Under the pieces are notes generated by a model, which worked only from the letters and a program-made list of their open reading frames with translations, made no database searches and had not been told where the DNA came from. A DNA stretch of 64,000 nucleotides from Bog-473 sp036502025. GTDB taxonomy: Bacteria; Actinomycetota; Acidimicrobiia; Acidimicrobiales; RAAP-2. Positions 40,331 through 48,643 of this stretch are shown here, piece after piece; within the stretch, counting starts at the first letter, position 1; each line of letters starts with the position of its first letter. Where the stretch lies: the NCBI GenBank assembly GCA_036502025.1, contig DASXZJ010000061.1, positions 10,682-74,681 on the forward strand. The letters run 5' to 3'. Both the position numbers and the translations under genes were made by a program.

Positions 40331-41260
40331 TCAGCCGCCGCCCATCTTCAGACCCGGGTGCCGGGAGTGGAAGACCTGCGCGTTGACCTCGGCCGCGATG
40401 GCAGCCGGATCCCACTTGGACTCGCCCTTGGGGTTGTCGACACTGGCCCCCAACCGCCAGGGCTCGTAGTGGGCGATGTTCGCTCCGACCGCCCGAAATA
40501 CCTGTCCGGTCACGTGCAGCGCCTCGTCAGACGCGAGCCAGGCCACCATGGGAGCCGAGTTTTGCGGGTTGAGCCGGTTGAACTCGTCGTCGCCGTACTC
40601 GTCGGGCTCCTTGAGCTCCACGTCCTTGAGGACGCCCCCGGTGAGGCGTGTCACGCCACCCGGCGCCACCGCGTTGGCCCGCACCCCGTAACGGGAACCC
40701 TCGAGTGAGGTGATGATCGTCAGAGCCGCGATCCCGGCCTTGGCCGAACCGTAGTTGGCCTGTCCCACGTTGCCCTGGAGGCCGGCCGACGACACCGTGT
40801 TCACTACGGCGGCCCGGACCGCGTCCCCTTCCTTGGTGCGCTCCCGCCAACGGACGCAGGCGAACTTGGTGGCGGCGAACGTACCCTTGAGGTGGACCCG
40901 CAGCACCGAGTCGAAGTCGTCCTCGGACATCGACACGATCATCTTGTCCCGGATGATCCCGGCGTTGTTGACCAGGATGTCGTGCCCCCCGAAGGCGTCG
41001 TAGGCCGTGGCGATGAGGTTCTCCGCCCCGGCGAAGGAGGACACGTCGTCGTAGTTGGCCACTGCCTCCCCGCCGCGGGCCCTGATCACTTCGACCACCT
41101 CGTCGGCCGGGCGCTTGTCCGCTCCCTCTCCGCTGGCCGATCCGCCCAGGTCGTTGATGACCACCTTGGCGCCCTGGGCCGCCAGCTCCAGCGCCTCGCC
41201 CCGGCCGATGCCGTGGCCGGAGCCCGTCACGATCGCGATCTTGCCGTCCAAGATGCCCAT
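40331..41260 (-). CDS. SDR family 3-hydroxyacyl-CoA-type dehydrogenase
   Basis: A 309-residue SDR of the multifunctional-enzyme-2 type. TGSGHGIGRGEALELAAQGAKVVINDLGG at the N-terminus is the NAD-binding loop, LVNNAGI is present, and the catalytic set is S (TVSSAGLQG), Y and K (YGSAKAG). The C-terminal extension (LGASVDNPKGESKWDPAAIAAEV) is seen in peroxisomal-type 3-hydroxyacyl-CoA and steroid dehydrogenases. ATG 41260 has GGGGG upstream and the operator C palindrome 26 bp further, so it is probably a tightly controlled beta-oxidation step. Confidence 0.85.
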   Translation of the reverse strand: MGILDGKIAIVTGSGHGIGRGEALELAAQGAKVVINDLGGSASGEGADKRPADEVVEVIRARGGEAVANYDDVSSFAGAENLIATAYDAFGGHDILVNNAGIIRDKMIVSMSEDDFDSVLRVHLKGTFAATKFACVRWRERTKEGDAVRAAVVNTVSSAGLQGNVGQANYGSAKAGIAALTIITSLEGSRYGVRANAVAPGGVTRLTGGVLKDVELKEPDEYGDDEFNRLNPQNSAPMVAWLASDEALHVTGQVFRAVGANIAHYEPWRLGASVDNPKGESKWDPAAIAAEVNAQVFHSRHPGLKMGGG

Positions 41261-41285
41261 TTGACCCCCAAATCGAGAGAGAAGA

Positions 41286-41301
41286 CTGACACGTCTGTCA
41301 C
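41286..41301. promoter_or_regulatory. Palindromic operator, copy C
   Basis: CTGACACGTCTGTCAC with inner arms TGACA/TGTCA. It ends 26 bp upstream of the SDR start at 41260 and directly follows a minus-strand -10-like TACGGTATG. Confidence 0.7.
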
Positions 41302-41376
41302 ATACCGTAACGGTGCCGGCGGGGACCCACAATTCGGCACCCCACGCCTGGCCGCGCCCATGATTTGAGATCGACG

Positions 41377-41392
41377 CTGACACGAATGTCAT
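41377..41392. promoter_or_regulatory. Palindromic operator, copy D
   Basis: CTGACACGAATGTCAT with arms TGACA/TGTCA, 75 bp from copy C, between the divergent SDR and acyl-CoA ligase genes. Paired sites could bind two dimers or serve one promoter each. Confidence 0.65.
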
Positions 41393-41526
41393 ATACGGTG
41401 AGGGCGTCAGCGGGCACCCCGCGACGGGGTTTGCCGCACCTCCACCCGGTGCCGTTTCGGGACGGACGCGGCTCAGCGTCCGTGGAGCCGGCGGCCCGCT
41501 TCGGCGGTGCAAAGCGAGGGAGGGAC

Positions 41527-43779
41527 ATGGCAGCACCCACCAAGGCGAAGGGCGCAACCTCGTCTAAGAAGTCCGGGCCAGCCAGACCATCGAAGTCGGC
41601 GACCGGCGACCCCGTCGACATCACGGGCCGCCCCATCGCCCTCCGCCAGATCGACCTCGATACGTTCTTCCGCCCCAAGCGCGTCGCCGTCGTCGGCGCG
41701 TCGGACTCCAACGCCCGCCCCAACACGGCGCTGACCCAGAAGATCACCATCTGGGGCGAGGAGCGCGGCGCCACCGTCCACTACGTCAATCCCAACCGCA
41801 GGGAGGTGGGCGGACGTCCCTGCGCGGCCGCACTGACCGACATCGAGGAGCGTCTCGACCTCGTCGCCATCCTCGTGGGAAATCCCGTCCCTATCCTCCG
41901 TGACGCCGTCGCCGCCAACGCCAAATTCGCCGTTGTCTTCGCCGCCGGCTTCGCCGAGGTGGGCGCCGCGGGCGAGAAGCTCCAAGATGAGATGGAGCAG
42001 GTCATCGCGAGCGGGGACCTCCACGTGCTGGGTCCCAACACCAACCTCAACGCCTTCGAGGTCTTCCGGGAGGACCTGCCCGGCCGGGCCATCGCCCTCA
42101 TCACCCAGAGCGGCCACCAGGGCCGTCCGGTCTTCCAGGGCCAGGAGATCAACATCAAGCTGTCGCACTGGGCGCCGGCCGGCAACGAGGCCGACATGGA
42201 GTCGGCCGACTTCATCAACTACTTCTCCAGCCTGCCGACCACGGGCGCGGTGGCCTGCTACATCGAGGGCTTCAAGAACGGCCGCACGCTGCAGCTCGCC
42301 GCCGACGCCGCCGCCCGGCGCAAGGTCCCCATCGTCGCCGTCAAAGTCGGCAAGACGGACGAGGGCCGCAGCATGGCCAAGGCCCACACCGGCCACCTGA
42401 CCGGTTCCGACGCCGTCGTCTCCGCCGTCTTCCGCCAGTACGGCGTCCAGCGGGTCGACGGGCTCGACCAGCTCCTCGACGTCTCCGCCGCCCTGGCCCG
42501 CACCACGCGGCCGAGCGAGGCCGCCATCCGCCGCCTCAAGCGCGGTGCCGGCGGCCGGGTCTGCGTCTATTCGATTTCCGGAGGCACCGGGGCCCACATG
42601 GCCGACATGGTCGCGGCGGCCGGACTCGAGTTGCCCTCACTGACCAAGCATTCCCAGACCGAGCTGCACACGTGGATCCCGCCCTATCTCCGCGTCTCGA
42701 ACCCCGTCGACAACGGCGGTGCCCCGGTGCGGGACTGGCGCGGCCCCAAGATCATCGAGACCATGCTGGCCGACCCCAACGTCGACCTCCTTCTCTGTCC
42801 AATCACCGGCGCCCTGCCGTCCATGGGCGACAAGCTGTGCCAGGACCTCGTCGACGCGTCCACCACCACCGACAAGCCCATCTTCGTGGTCTGGGGTTCC
42901 CCGGTCGGTACTGAGGAGTCGTACACGAAGATCCTCCTCAACTCGACGGTGCCCACCTTCCGCACCTTCACTAACGCGGTGATGGCAGCCAAGGCCTACT
43001 TCGACCACCACCGCTTCGTGGCCGGTTACAAGTCGCCGTTCGCCACCCCGGTACGCCGGCCCAGCCCGGCCCAGGCGAAGGCGAAGGCGTCGGCCATCAT
43101 CGCTCCCAAGGGCGTGCGGCGGCCCAGCGGTTCGGCCCTCTCCGAGCAGGACTCCAAGGCGCTGCTCAAGGCTTACGGCGTCGCGGTGCCCAAGGAGCGC
43201 GTGGTGCAGTCGGCCGGCGATGCGGCCAAGGCGGCCAAGCGCATCGGGTTCCCCGTCGTGATGAAGATCGTCTCGGCCGATATCCTGCACAAATCCGACC
43301 TCGGACTCGTGGCGGTCGGTGTGCGCGACGAGGACGACGCCCGGCGTATCTACAAGCGCATGATGGCCACGGCCAAGAAGGCAGCACCCAAGGCCGCCAT
43401 CGACGGTGTCCTAGTGGCCGAGATGGTCCAGGGGATCGAGACGGTCGTCGGGGTGGCGCAGGACGATCTCTTCGGGCCGGTCGTGATGTTCGGCCTGGGC
43501 GGCGTCTTCATCGAGGTGCTCAAGGACGTGACCTTCCGGGTGCCGCCGTTCACCAGGATCGACGCCGCCGCCATGCTGAACGAACTGGCCGGCGCGGCCA
43601 TGCTCGATGGCGTGCGGGGCCAACCGGCGGCCGACCGGGCGCCGCTGGTCGACGCGCTCATGAAGATCCAGCACCTGGCGGTCGATCTCTCGGCCGAGGT
43701 GGCCGAGCTCGATATCAATCCGCTGCTGGCCGGGCCTCGTGGCGTCGTCGCCGCTGACGCGCTCATCGTCCTATCCTGA
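41527..43779 (+). CDS. NDP-forming acyl-CoA synthetase (ACD family)
   Basis: A 750-residue single-chain ligase. After a Lys/Ala-rich N-terminus (~45 residues) comes a CoA-binding Rossmann domain (FRPKRVAVVGASDSNARPNTALTQ), then the succinyl-CoA ligase-like domains with the phospho-His region AKAHTGHLTGSDAVV near residue 295, and a C-terminal ATP-grasp domain (ALLKAYGVAVPKERVV...VGFPVVMKIVSADILHKSDLGLVAVGV, then AELDINPLLAGPRGVVAADALI). It makes acyl-CoA with ATP to ADP. GAGGGAGGGAC gives a good ribosome site, which fixes ATG 41527. The enoyl-CoA hydratase follows 27 bp later; operator D lies upstream. Confidence 0.88.
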   Translation: MAAPTKAKGATSSKKSGPARPSKSATGDPVDITGRPIALRQIDLDTFFRPKRVAVVGASDSNARPNTALTQKITIWGEERGATVHYVNPNRREVGGRPCAAALTDIEERLDLVAILVGNPVPILRDAVAANAKFAVVFAAGFAEVGAAGEKLQDEMEQVIASGDLHVLGPNTNLNAFEVFREDLPGRAIALITQSGHQGRPVFQGQEINIKLSHWAPAGNEADMESADFINYFSSLPTTGAVACYIEGFKNGRTLQLAADAAARRKVPIVAVKVGKTDEGRSMAKAHTGHLTGSDAVVSAVFRQYGVQRVDGLDQLLDVSAALARTTRPSEAAIRRLKRGAGGRVCVYSISGGTGAHMADMVAAAGLELPSLTKHSQTELHTWIPPYLRVSNPVDNGGAPVRDWRGPKIIETMLADPNVDLLLCPITGALPSMGDKLCQDLVDASTTTDKPIFVVWGSPVGTEESYTKILLNSTVPTFRTFTNAVMAAKAYFDHHRFVAGYKSPFATPVRRPSPAQAKAKASAIIAPKGVRRPSGSALSEQDSKALLKAYGVAVPKERVVQSAGDAAKAAKRIGFPVVMKIVSADILHKSDLGLVAVGVRDEDDARRIYKRMMATAKKAAPKAAIDGVLVAEMVQGIETVVGVAQDDLFGPVVMFGLGGVFIEVLKDVTFRVPPFTRIDAAAMLNELAGAAMLDGVRGQPAADRAPLVDALMKIQHLAVDLSAEVAELDINPLLAGPRGVVAADALIVLS

Positions 43780-43806
43780 CCCGACTTCGCCCGACCAAGG
43801 AGACCT

Positions 43807-44646
43807 GTGAGCGAGACCCCCGACGATGGCATTGGCGACGACCTCATCCGTACCGTTGCCGATGGCGTGTGCACCATCACCTTGAACCGACCCGACGCCG
43901 GTAACGCCATGACGCAGTTCATGCGGGACCAGATCGCCGCCTGGGTGCGAGACGCCTCCAGCGATCTCTTTGTCCGGGTCGTCGTCATCACCGCGGCGGG
44001 TGAGCGGGCCTTCTGCACCGGCGCCGACCTGCGGGGCGGACGGCACGCCCCGCGCCTCAAGCCCGACGATGCCCCCGAGGGGATCATGGGCGAGGGCTCC
44101 CGGATGATCCGTGACGGTTGGCAGGCGCTCGTCGCCTCCATCATCGATTGCGAGAAGCCGGTCATCGCCGGCGTCAACGGGACGGCCGCCGGAGGCGGCA
44201 TGCACCTGGCCCTGGCCTGCGACCTCGTCGTGATGGCCGAGGAGGCCAAGTTCGTCGAGGTCTTCGTGCGCCGCGGCATCGCGCCCGACGCCGGTGGCGC
44301 GTGGATCCTCACCCGCCTGGTCGGGATCCAGAAGGCCAAGGAGCTGTTCTTCTTCGGCGACGACGTGCCGGCGGCCGAGGCCTACCGGATCGGGCTGGTC
44401 AATCGTCTTGTGCCGCAGGCTGAGCTGGCGGCGACGGTGCAGGAGCTGGCGGCCCGGTTGGCCGCCGGGCCCACCAAGGCGATCGGGATGGCCAAGTGGC
44501 TCACCAACCGGGCGCTAGACGTGGACCGGGCCACCTCCTTCCAGGACGAGGCCATGGCCCAGGAGCTGATCACCCACACGCTGGACTCCAAGGAGGGTAT
44601 CGCCAGCTTTATCGAGCGGCGTCCCTCCGAGTTCAAGGGCTGGTAG
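43807..44646 (+). CDS. Enoyl-CoA hydratase/isomerase family protein
   Basis: A 279-residue crotonase-fold enzyme. TITLNRPDAGNAMTQFM at the N-terminus, ERAFCTGADLRGGRH near residue 65, AGVNGTAAGGGMHLALACDLVVMAEEAKFVEVFVRRGIAPDAGG near 125-165 (both oxyanion loops; Asp in APDAGG replaces the usual second Glu), and IASFIERRPSEFKGW at the end. GTG 43807 has AAGGAG 5 nt upstream. It is co-oriented with the acyl-CoA ligase and probably acts after it. Confidence 0.88.
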   Translation: MSETPDDGIGDDLIRTVADGVCTITLNRPDAGNAMTQFMRDQIAAWVRDASSDLFVRVVVITAAGERAFCTGADLRGGRHAPRLKPDDAPEGIMGEGSRMIRDGWQALVASIIDCEKPVIAGVNGTAAGGGMHLALACDLVVMAEEAKFVEVFVRRGIAPDAGGAWILTRLVGIQKAKELFFFGDDVPAAEAYRIGLVNRLVPQAELAATVQELAARLAAGPTKAIGMAKWLTNRALDVDRATSFQDEAMAQELITHTLDSKEGIASFIERRPSEFKGW

Positions 44647-44672
44647 ACCAACTACTCACCCGACCCGGACCA

Positions 44673-45497
44673 TCAGCCCGGCGCCGTCGTCGACGTCGTC
44701 GTGGTGGTGGCGCCGGCAGTCGTCGACGAGGTGGTGCTCGACCCGGGGCCGCTGGTCGTCGTCTCCCCTACCGACGTGGTCGTCGTCGAAGAGGAGGTCG
44801 ACGTGGTCGACGTCGTGGTCGAGGTGGACGTCGTGGTCGTCGGCGGGGGGAGGGTCGTCGACGGGGTCTCGAAGATCTTCTCGATCGACGGCGCGTCGCC
44901 CTTGGAGTGGCCTCCGAAGAGGTTGGCCAACGGTTGCCCGGCGATGAGCTCGACGGCCGTGACGAACAGCAGCGACAAGACGAAGACGGCAGCGACCGCG
45001 CCGGCAATGATGGGCCAGCGGATGCCACCGGCGGGCGGTGGCGCCGGGGACGATTCCGGCCGAGCGGTGACGGGAAGCTGCCGCGTCGACGGCGCGTCCT
45101 CGGCGGCCGGCAACTGCTCGGTCACGTGCTCTCCGTAGGGAGCCGACAGCGCCATCGCCACGGCGTCGTCCGCCTGCCCGCTGCTGATGGCCGTCTCCTC
45201 AATCAGCGCGGAGGGCGGGGCGGGATCGGCGGGGGTCGACTGGGTGACGCCCGCCGCTTCGGTGCCGCCTAGTCGCCGGAGCAGGGCGGAGGTCTCAGGA
45301 ACACGGACGACGACCTGTTTGACGGCCTGATGCCCACGCTCGATCGACTGGGCCACCACGGCGGTCCCGAACGTGGCGGCGGCCGAGCCGATGGCCACAC
45401 CGACGATGGTGCCCTTGACACCGAAGATCGACGCGATGACGGCGGCGATGACGGCCCCCGCGGCAGAGGCCAGGATCTGGCGGAAGGAGAACTTCAC
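44673..45497 (-). CDS. Membrane protein with Thr/Ser-rich C-terminal tail
   Basis: A 274-residue protein of no recognised family. Two hydrophobic segments at the N-terminus (ILASAAGAVIAAVIASIFGVKG and TIVGVAIGSAAATFGTAVVAQ), a proline-rich middle, a third membrane segment (IIAGAVAAVFVLSLLFVTAVEL, near residue 165), then a low-complexity tail of Thr, Ser and Pro (from about residue 215). The tail is probably extracellular and a candidate for O-mannosylation. It may be a cell-envelope linker. The 3' end is convergent with the enoyl-CoA hydratase. Confidence 0.6.
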   Translation of the reverse strand: MKFSFRQILASAAGAVIAAVIASIFGVKGTIVGVAIGSAAATFGTAVVAQSIERGHQAVKQVVVRVPETSALLRRLGGTEAAGVTQSTPADPAPPSALIEETAISSGQADDAVAMALSAPYGEHVTEQLPAAEDAPSTRQLPVTARPESSPAPPPAGGIRWPIIAGAVAAVFVLSLLFVTAVELIAGQPLANLFGGHSKGDAPSIEKIFETPSTTLPPPTTTTSTSTTTSTTSTSSSTTTTSVGETTTSGPGSSTTSSTTAGATTTTTSTTAPG

Positions 45498-45509
45498 GGA
45501 TCGGGACCT

Positions 45510-46010
45510 CTAGTCCGTCAACGTCGGGGTCACGGCGCGGGCGACGAACTGGCGAGCGCCCGAGTCGAGCACCCAGTCGTGACCGAACCGGGCCACCGGC
45601 GCGGCCAGACGGGACACCAGGCGCAGGGTGGCGTTCCCCGGCGCCAGCGAGCTGGCCAACACGGCGGTGCATCCCGACTCACTCTGCTCGAGCGTGAGAA
45701 CCGCCGTCCCGACCACGTCGCCCTCGATCCGGGCCCGCACCATGTTCGGCGCGTCGACCTCCTCGAGGTGCACCCGGAAGCGCACCGGGTAGGGCAGAGG
45801 CGGCTGGACCTCGCAACGCCACTCCTCCCCTTCCTTGAGACCGGCTGCGTCGAAGATGCGCAACCATGACCACCATTGCTTGTAGGCGTCAACGTCGCTG
45901 ATCAGGTCCCAGACCGCTTGCGGTGCGATCGGCAGCGAGTACCGGTGCTCGGTCGTGATCGACCCGGGGATCGGGGGCGACAGCCCGGGGCCATCTGTCG
46001 TGCCGCTCAA
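45510..46010 (-). CDS. SRPBCC (polyketide cyclase-like) protein
   Basis: A 166-residue START-like protein: TTEHRYSLPIAPQAVWDLISDVDAYKQWWSWLRIFD near the N-terminus, GEEWRCEVQPPLPYPVRFRVHLEEVDAPNMVRARIEGDVVG in the middle, and a C-terminal helix (RLAAPVARFGHDWVLDSGARQFVARAV). A hydrophobic ligand is expected. The likely start is TTG 46010, which overlaps the stop of the DinB-fold gene (TTGA) with GGGGGA before it; upstream codons in this frame would overlap that gene. The two genes appear coupled. Confidence 0.7.
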   Translation of the reverse strand: MSGTTDGPGLSPPIPGSITTEHRYSLPIAPQAVWDLISDVDAYKQWWSWLRIFDAAGLKEGEEWRCEVQPPLPYPVRFRVHLEEVDAPNMVRARIEGDVVGTAVLTLEQSESGCTAVLASSLAPGNATLRLVSRLAAPVARFGHDWVLDSGARQFVARAVTPTLTD

Positions 46011-46519
46011 TCCCCCACGACTCCGTCGATGCATTCCCGCAGGAGGTCGGCGTGCCCGTTGTGCCTGGCGTACTCCTCGATCATGTGCACCATGATCCAC
46101 CGCAGGTCGCGCGTCTCACGCTCGGGGGAGGTGGAGAGCACATCGAGACTTTCGGCCTCCGCGGTGATGGCACGCGAGTGGGCGCATTGCCGGACGAACA
46201 GTTCGAGGGCATCGCTCGCCCCCTCGGGCACCACCTCGTTGAAATCGGCGTCGTGGTCGTGCTCGGTGTTGATCGGCTCGGGTTGCGGCCCGCTGGCGAA
46301 GATGTGCTCGAACCACCACCACTCCACCAAGGCCATGTGGCGCACCAATCCGAGCAGAGTCAGCCGCGAAGGCGGCACACTGGCCCGCGCCAGTTCCTCG
46401 GGGGCCAGTCCCTCGCACTTGGTCAGCAACGTGGCCCGGTGGTAGTCCAGCCAGCCGTCGAGCATCGTCCGCTCACCGGCGACCCTCGGAGGGTCGACGC
46501 GAGGGGGGTTTGCAGCCAT
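46007..46519 (-). CDS. DinB-fold protein, DUF664 (mycothiol-transferase-like)
   Basis: A 170-residue four-helix protein. LLGLVRHMALVEWWWFEHIFASG near residue 55 and VHMIEEYARHNGHADLLRECIDG near 145 give the three metal-binding His (RHM, RHNGH) of DUF664/DinB-family proteins. In actinobacteria this group includes mycothiol-dependent S-transferases and isomerases. The substrate is unknown. TAACCT lies 6 nt before the ATG (leaderless), back to back with the promoter of the next gene. Confidence 0.8.
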   Translation of the reverse strand: MAANPPRVDPPRVAGERTMLDGWLDYHRATLLTKCEGLAPEELARASVPPSRLTLLGLVRHMALVEWWWFEHIFASGPQPEPINTEHDHDADFNEVVPEGASDALELFVRQCAHSRAITAEAESLDVLSTSPERETRDLRWIMVHMIEEYARHNGHADLLRECIDGVVGD

Positions 46520-46525
46520 CTTCTG

Positions 46526-46531
46526 AGGTTA
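46526..46531 (-). promoter_or_regulatory. -10 element of leaderless promoter
   Basis: TAACCT, then CAGAAG, then the ATG at 46519. Confidence 0.45.
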
Positions 46532-46562
46532 CTGGTGAATTCTTCGCTCGGACGGTGGCCGG

Positions 46563-46568
46563 TATCAT
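46563..46568 (+). promoter_or_regulatory. -10 element of leaderless promoter
   Basis: TATCAT, then 7 nt, then GTG 46576. It decides this start over one at 46510 that would overlap the DinB-fold gene. Confidence 0.5.
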
Positions 46569-46575
46569 CGAGATC

Positions 46576-47016
46576 GTGCGTGAACGATGGTGGTCGAGAC
46601 GGGCGATCACCCTACACATCGTGGCGTTGCTCTTCGTGCCGGGATGCTTCCTAGCCGCCTGGTGGCAGATCACCAGGGCCACTGACGGTAACGGCCTGAG
46701 TTACCTCTACGCCGTGGAATGGCCGATTTTCTCCATCCTCGCGGTGTACTTCTGGTGGATGTTCATCCACACCGATTACGAGTCCGTCGGCCTCAAGGGC
46801 ATGCGCAAGCAGGCCGAGGCGGTCTTGCCTCCCGCCAGCCGTACCCTCCCCGAGCCCATGGTGATCCCCGACACGTTGCCGGCGGATCTCAGTCGTGACG
46901 ACGTCGACCCGGAGTTGGCCGACTACAACGCCCGACTGGGTTCCCTGGCCTCGGAGGGGCCGAAGACCTGGCGCAAGCCGGAGCGGACCGTCGTGCGCCG
47001 AAGCCCGACCTCATGA
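46576..47016 (+). CDS. Conserved actinobacterial membrane protein, DUF3817 partner
   Basis: A 146-residue protein with two membrane segments (ITLHIVALLFVPGCFLAAWWQITRA and YAVEWPIFSILAVYFWWMFIH). The opening RERWWSRRAITLHIV and the GNGLSYLYAVEWPIFSILAVYFW stretch are typical of a conserved actinobacterial protein found beside DUF3817. The C-terminal half is soluble, with LADYNARLGSLA near the end. No function is known. GTG 46576 is chosen from the leaderless -10. It overlaps the next gene by 4 bp. Confidence 0.7.
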   Translation: MRERWWSRRAITLHIVALLFVPGCFLAAWWQITRATDGNGLSYLYAVEWPIFSILAVYFWWMFIHTDYESVGLKGMRKQAEAVLPPASRTLPEPMVIPDTLPADLSRDDVDPELADYNARLGSLASEGPKTWRKPERTVVRRSPTS

Positions 47017-47438
47017 GCTCGCCAAGCAGTCAACGCAGACCGAGCAGACTGAGCACGTTCAGGGCCAACGTGACGCTGCCGGGCATCAGCGGGGCCATGC
47101 AGCGGTACAAGGTGATGGCCTACATCGTCGGGGTTGGCCTGATCATCCTCGTCTTCATCGGCATACCGCTGCAGTACGGGGCCAACTTCTCGATCGTCGA
47201 GAAAGTGGTCGGGACCGCGCACGGCTTCCTCTACATCGTCTATCTGGTCTCGGCCCTCGACCTGGCCCGCCGCGCCCGGTTCACCTTGCTCCAAATGGCC
47301 GCCATGATCGGTGCCGGGCTGCTCCCGTTCCTAGCCTTCATTATCGAGCGCAAGGTCGAACGACGAGTAGACGAAGTCCTGCGCCAACACGCCGAGGAAG
47401 AGGCGGAAGCTGCGGGGATCAGCCCAGCCGCTCAATAA
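47013..47438 (+). CDS. DUF3817 membrane protein
   Basis: A 141-residue protein. YKVMAYIVGVGLIILVFIGIPLQYG, VVGTAHGFLYIVYLVSALDLARRARF and LLQMAAMIGAGLLPFLAFIIERKVERRV are three membrane segments, with the HG...Y motif of DUF3817. The C-terminus is a charged helix. It is known only as a conserved actinobacterial pair with the previous gene, whose stop it overlaps (ATGA). Its last 20 bp overlap the convergent thiolase gene end. Confidence 0.8.
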   Translation: MSSPSSQRRPSRLSTFRANVTLPGISGAMQRYKVMAYIVGVGLIILVFIGIPLQYGANFSIVEKVVGTAHGFLYIVYLVSALDLARRARFTLLQMAAMIGAGLLPFLAFIIERKVERRVDEVLRQHAEEEAEAAGISPAAQ

Positions 47439-48600
47439 CGGTGGCGTTGGCCTGCCCGCCACCCTCACACATGGTCTGGAAACCGAAGCGCCCGCCGGTG
47501 GCCTCCAGCTGGTTCAGCAGCGTCCCCATCAGGCGTACCCCGCTCGCGCCGAGCGGATGGCCGATGGCGATCGCTCCGCCGCGCGGATTGAAGCGTTCGG
47601 AGTCGTAGTCGAACGCTTTGCGCCACATGAGGGCGATGGCGGCGAAGGCCTCGTTGCACTCCACGGCGTCGAACTCCTCGACCTTCATGCCCGAGCGGTC
47701 GAGCAGCTTCTGGGTCGCCGGCACCGGGGCGGAGAGGACAATGGCCGCGTCCTCCGCGGCCACGGCAAAGTGGGAGAAGCGAGCCCGAATGGGGAGGCCG
47801 AGAGCCTCGGCCACCGAGCGATCGGCGATGAGCATCGCCGCGGCACCGTCGGTCGTCTGTGACGAATTACCGGCCGTGATGGCGCCAGCGGTCTCGGGTT
47901 CCCAGTGCTGCGCCGGGGGCAGGGCCGCCAGCGCCTCGAGGGTGGAGGAGCGGCGGATGCCCTCGTCGCTCTCCAGCGAGGCGCCGGTGAACGTTCCGTC
48001 CTCAGCCTTGATGGGCACCGGGATCGCCTCCCGGGCGAAGTGCCCGTCGTCCCAGCTCGCCGCGGCCCGCCGGTGCGATTCGAGCGCGTAGGCGTCCATC
48101 TCCTCGCGGGTGATGTCGTAGCGGTCGGCCAACACCTGGCTGACCCGGAACTGGGTCCAGAGGCGCCCGTCGACCGCGGCCATGAAAGAAGGTGGGAAGG
48201 GACCGGTGCCGCCGCGCGCGTTGGAAGCAAGTGGGACGCGGCTCATAACCTCCACACCGCACGCCACCACCAGGTCGTAGTGACCGGCCGCCACACCGGC
48301 GGCGGCGAAGTGCATCGACTGCTGGGACGAGCCGCACTGTCGATCGACTGTGGTGGCGGGCACGCTCTGGGGCAGGCCGGCGGACACCCAACCGTTGCGG
48401 GCGACGTTGGTGCTCTGCTCGCCGACCTGGCTGACGCAGCCGGCGATGACATCATCGATGCGGGCGGGGTCGACGCCGGTGCGAGTGAGCAGCGCGTTGA
48501 GGGCAAAGCCGAGCAGGTCGGCGGGATGCCAGTTGGCCAGCGCGCCGCCCCGCTTGCCGAACGTCGTGCGGATCACGTCAACGATGACCGGTTCTCTCAT
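47419..48600 (-). CDS. Thiolase (acetyl-CoA C-acyltransferase, FadA-type)
   Basis: A 393-residue true thiolase. Catalytic Cys is in TVDRQCGSSQQSMHFAAAGV near residue 90. ECNEAFAAIALMWRKAF, GGAIAIGHPLGASGVRL (catalytic His) and MCEGGGQANATVIE (second Cys) complete the site. It ends beta-oxidation by releasing acetyl- or propionyl-CoA. ATG 48600 has GGAG 5 nt upstream and is preferred over GTG 48606. It is the last gene of the transporter operon that starts at 55311, 43 bp after the LivF-type gene, so the products work together. Confidence 0.9.
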   Translation of the reverse strand: MREPVIVDVIRTTFGKRGGALANWHPADLLGFALNALLTRTGVDPARIDDVIAGCVSQVGEQSTNVARNGWVSAGLPQSVPATTVDRQCGSSQQSMHFAAAGVAAGHYDLVVACGVEVMSRVPLASNARGGTGPFPPSFMAAVDGRLWTQFRVSQVLADRYDITREEMDAYALESHRRAAASWDDGHFAREAIPVPIKAEDGTFTGASLESDEGIRRSSTLEALAALPPAQHWEPETAGAITAGNSSQTTDGAAAMLIADRSVAEALGLPIRARFSHFAVAAEDAAIVLSAPVPATQKLLDRSGMKVEEFDAVECNEAFAAIALMWRKAFDYDSERFNPRGGAIAIGHPLGASGVRLMGTLLNQLEATGGRFGFQTMCEGGGQANATVIERLG

Positions 48601-48643
48601 GACCACTCCTTTTGCGCAACCTTCATATTTCGCTCTTTGCCGG

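Noticed and set aside
44673..44860. GTC/GTGG-rich low-complexity stretch as a repeat array
   Set aside because: It encodes the Thr/Ser-rich tail of the minus-strand membrane protein.
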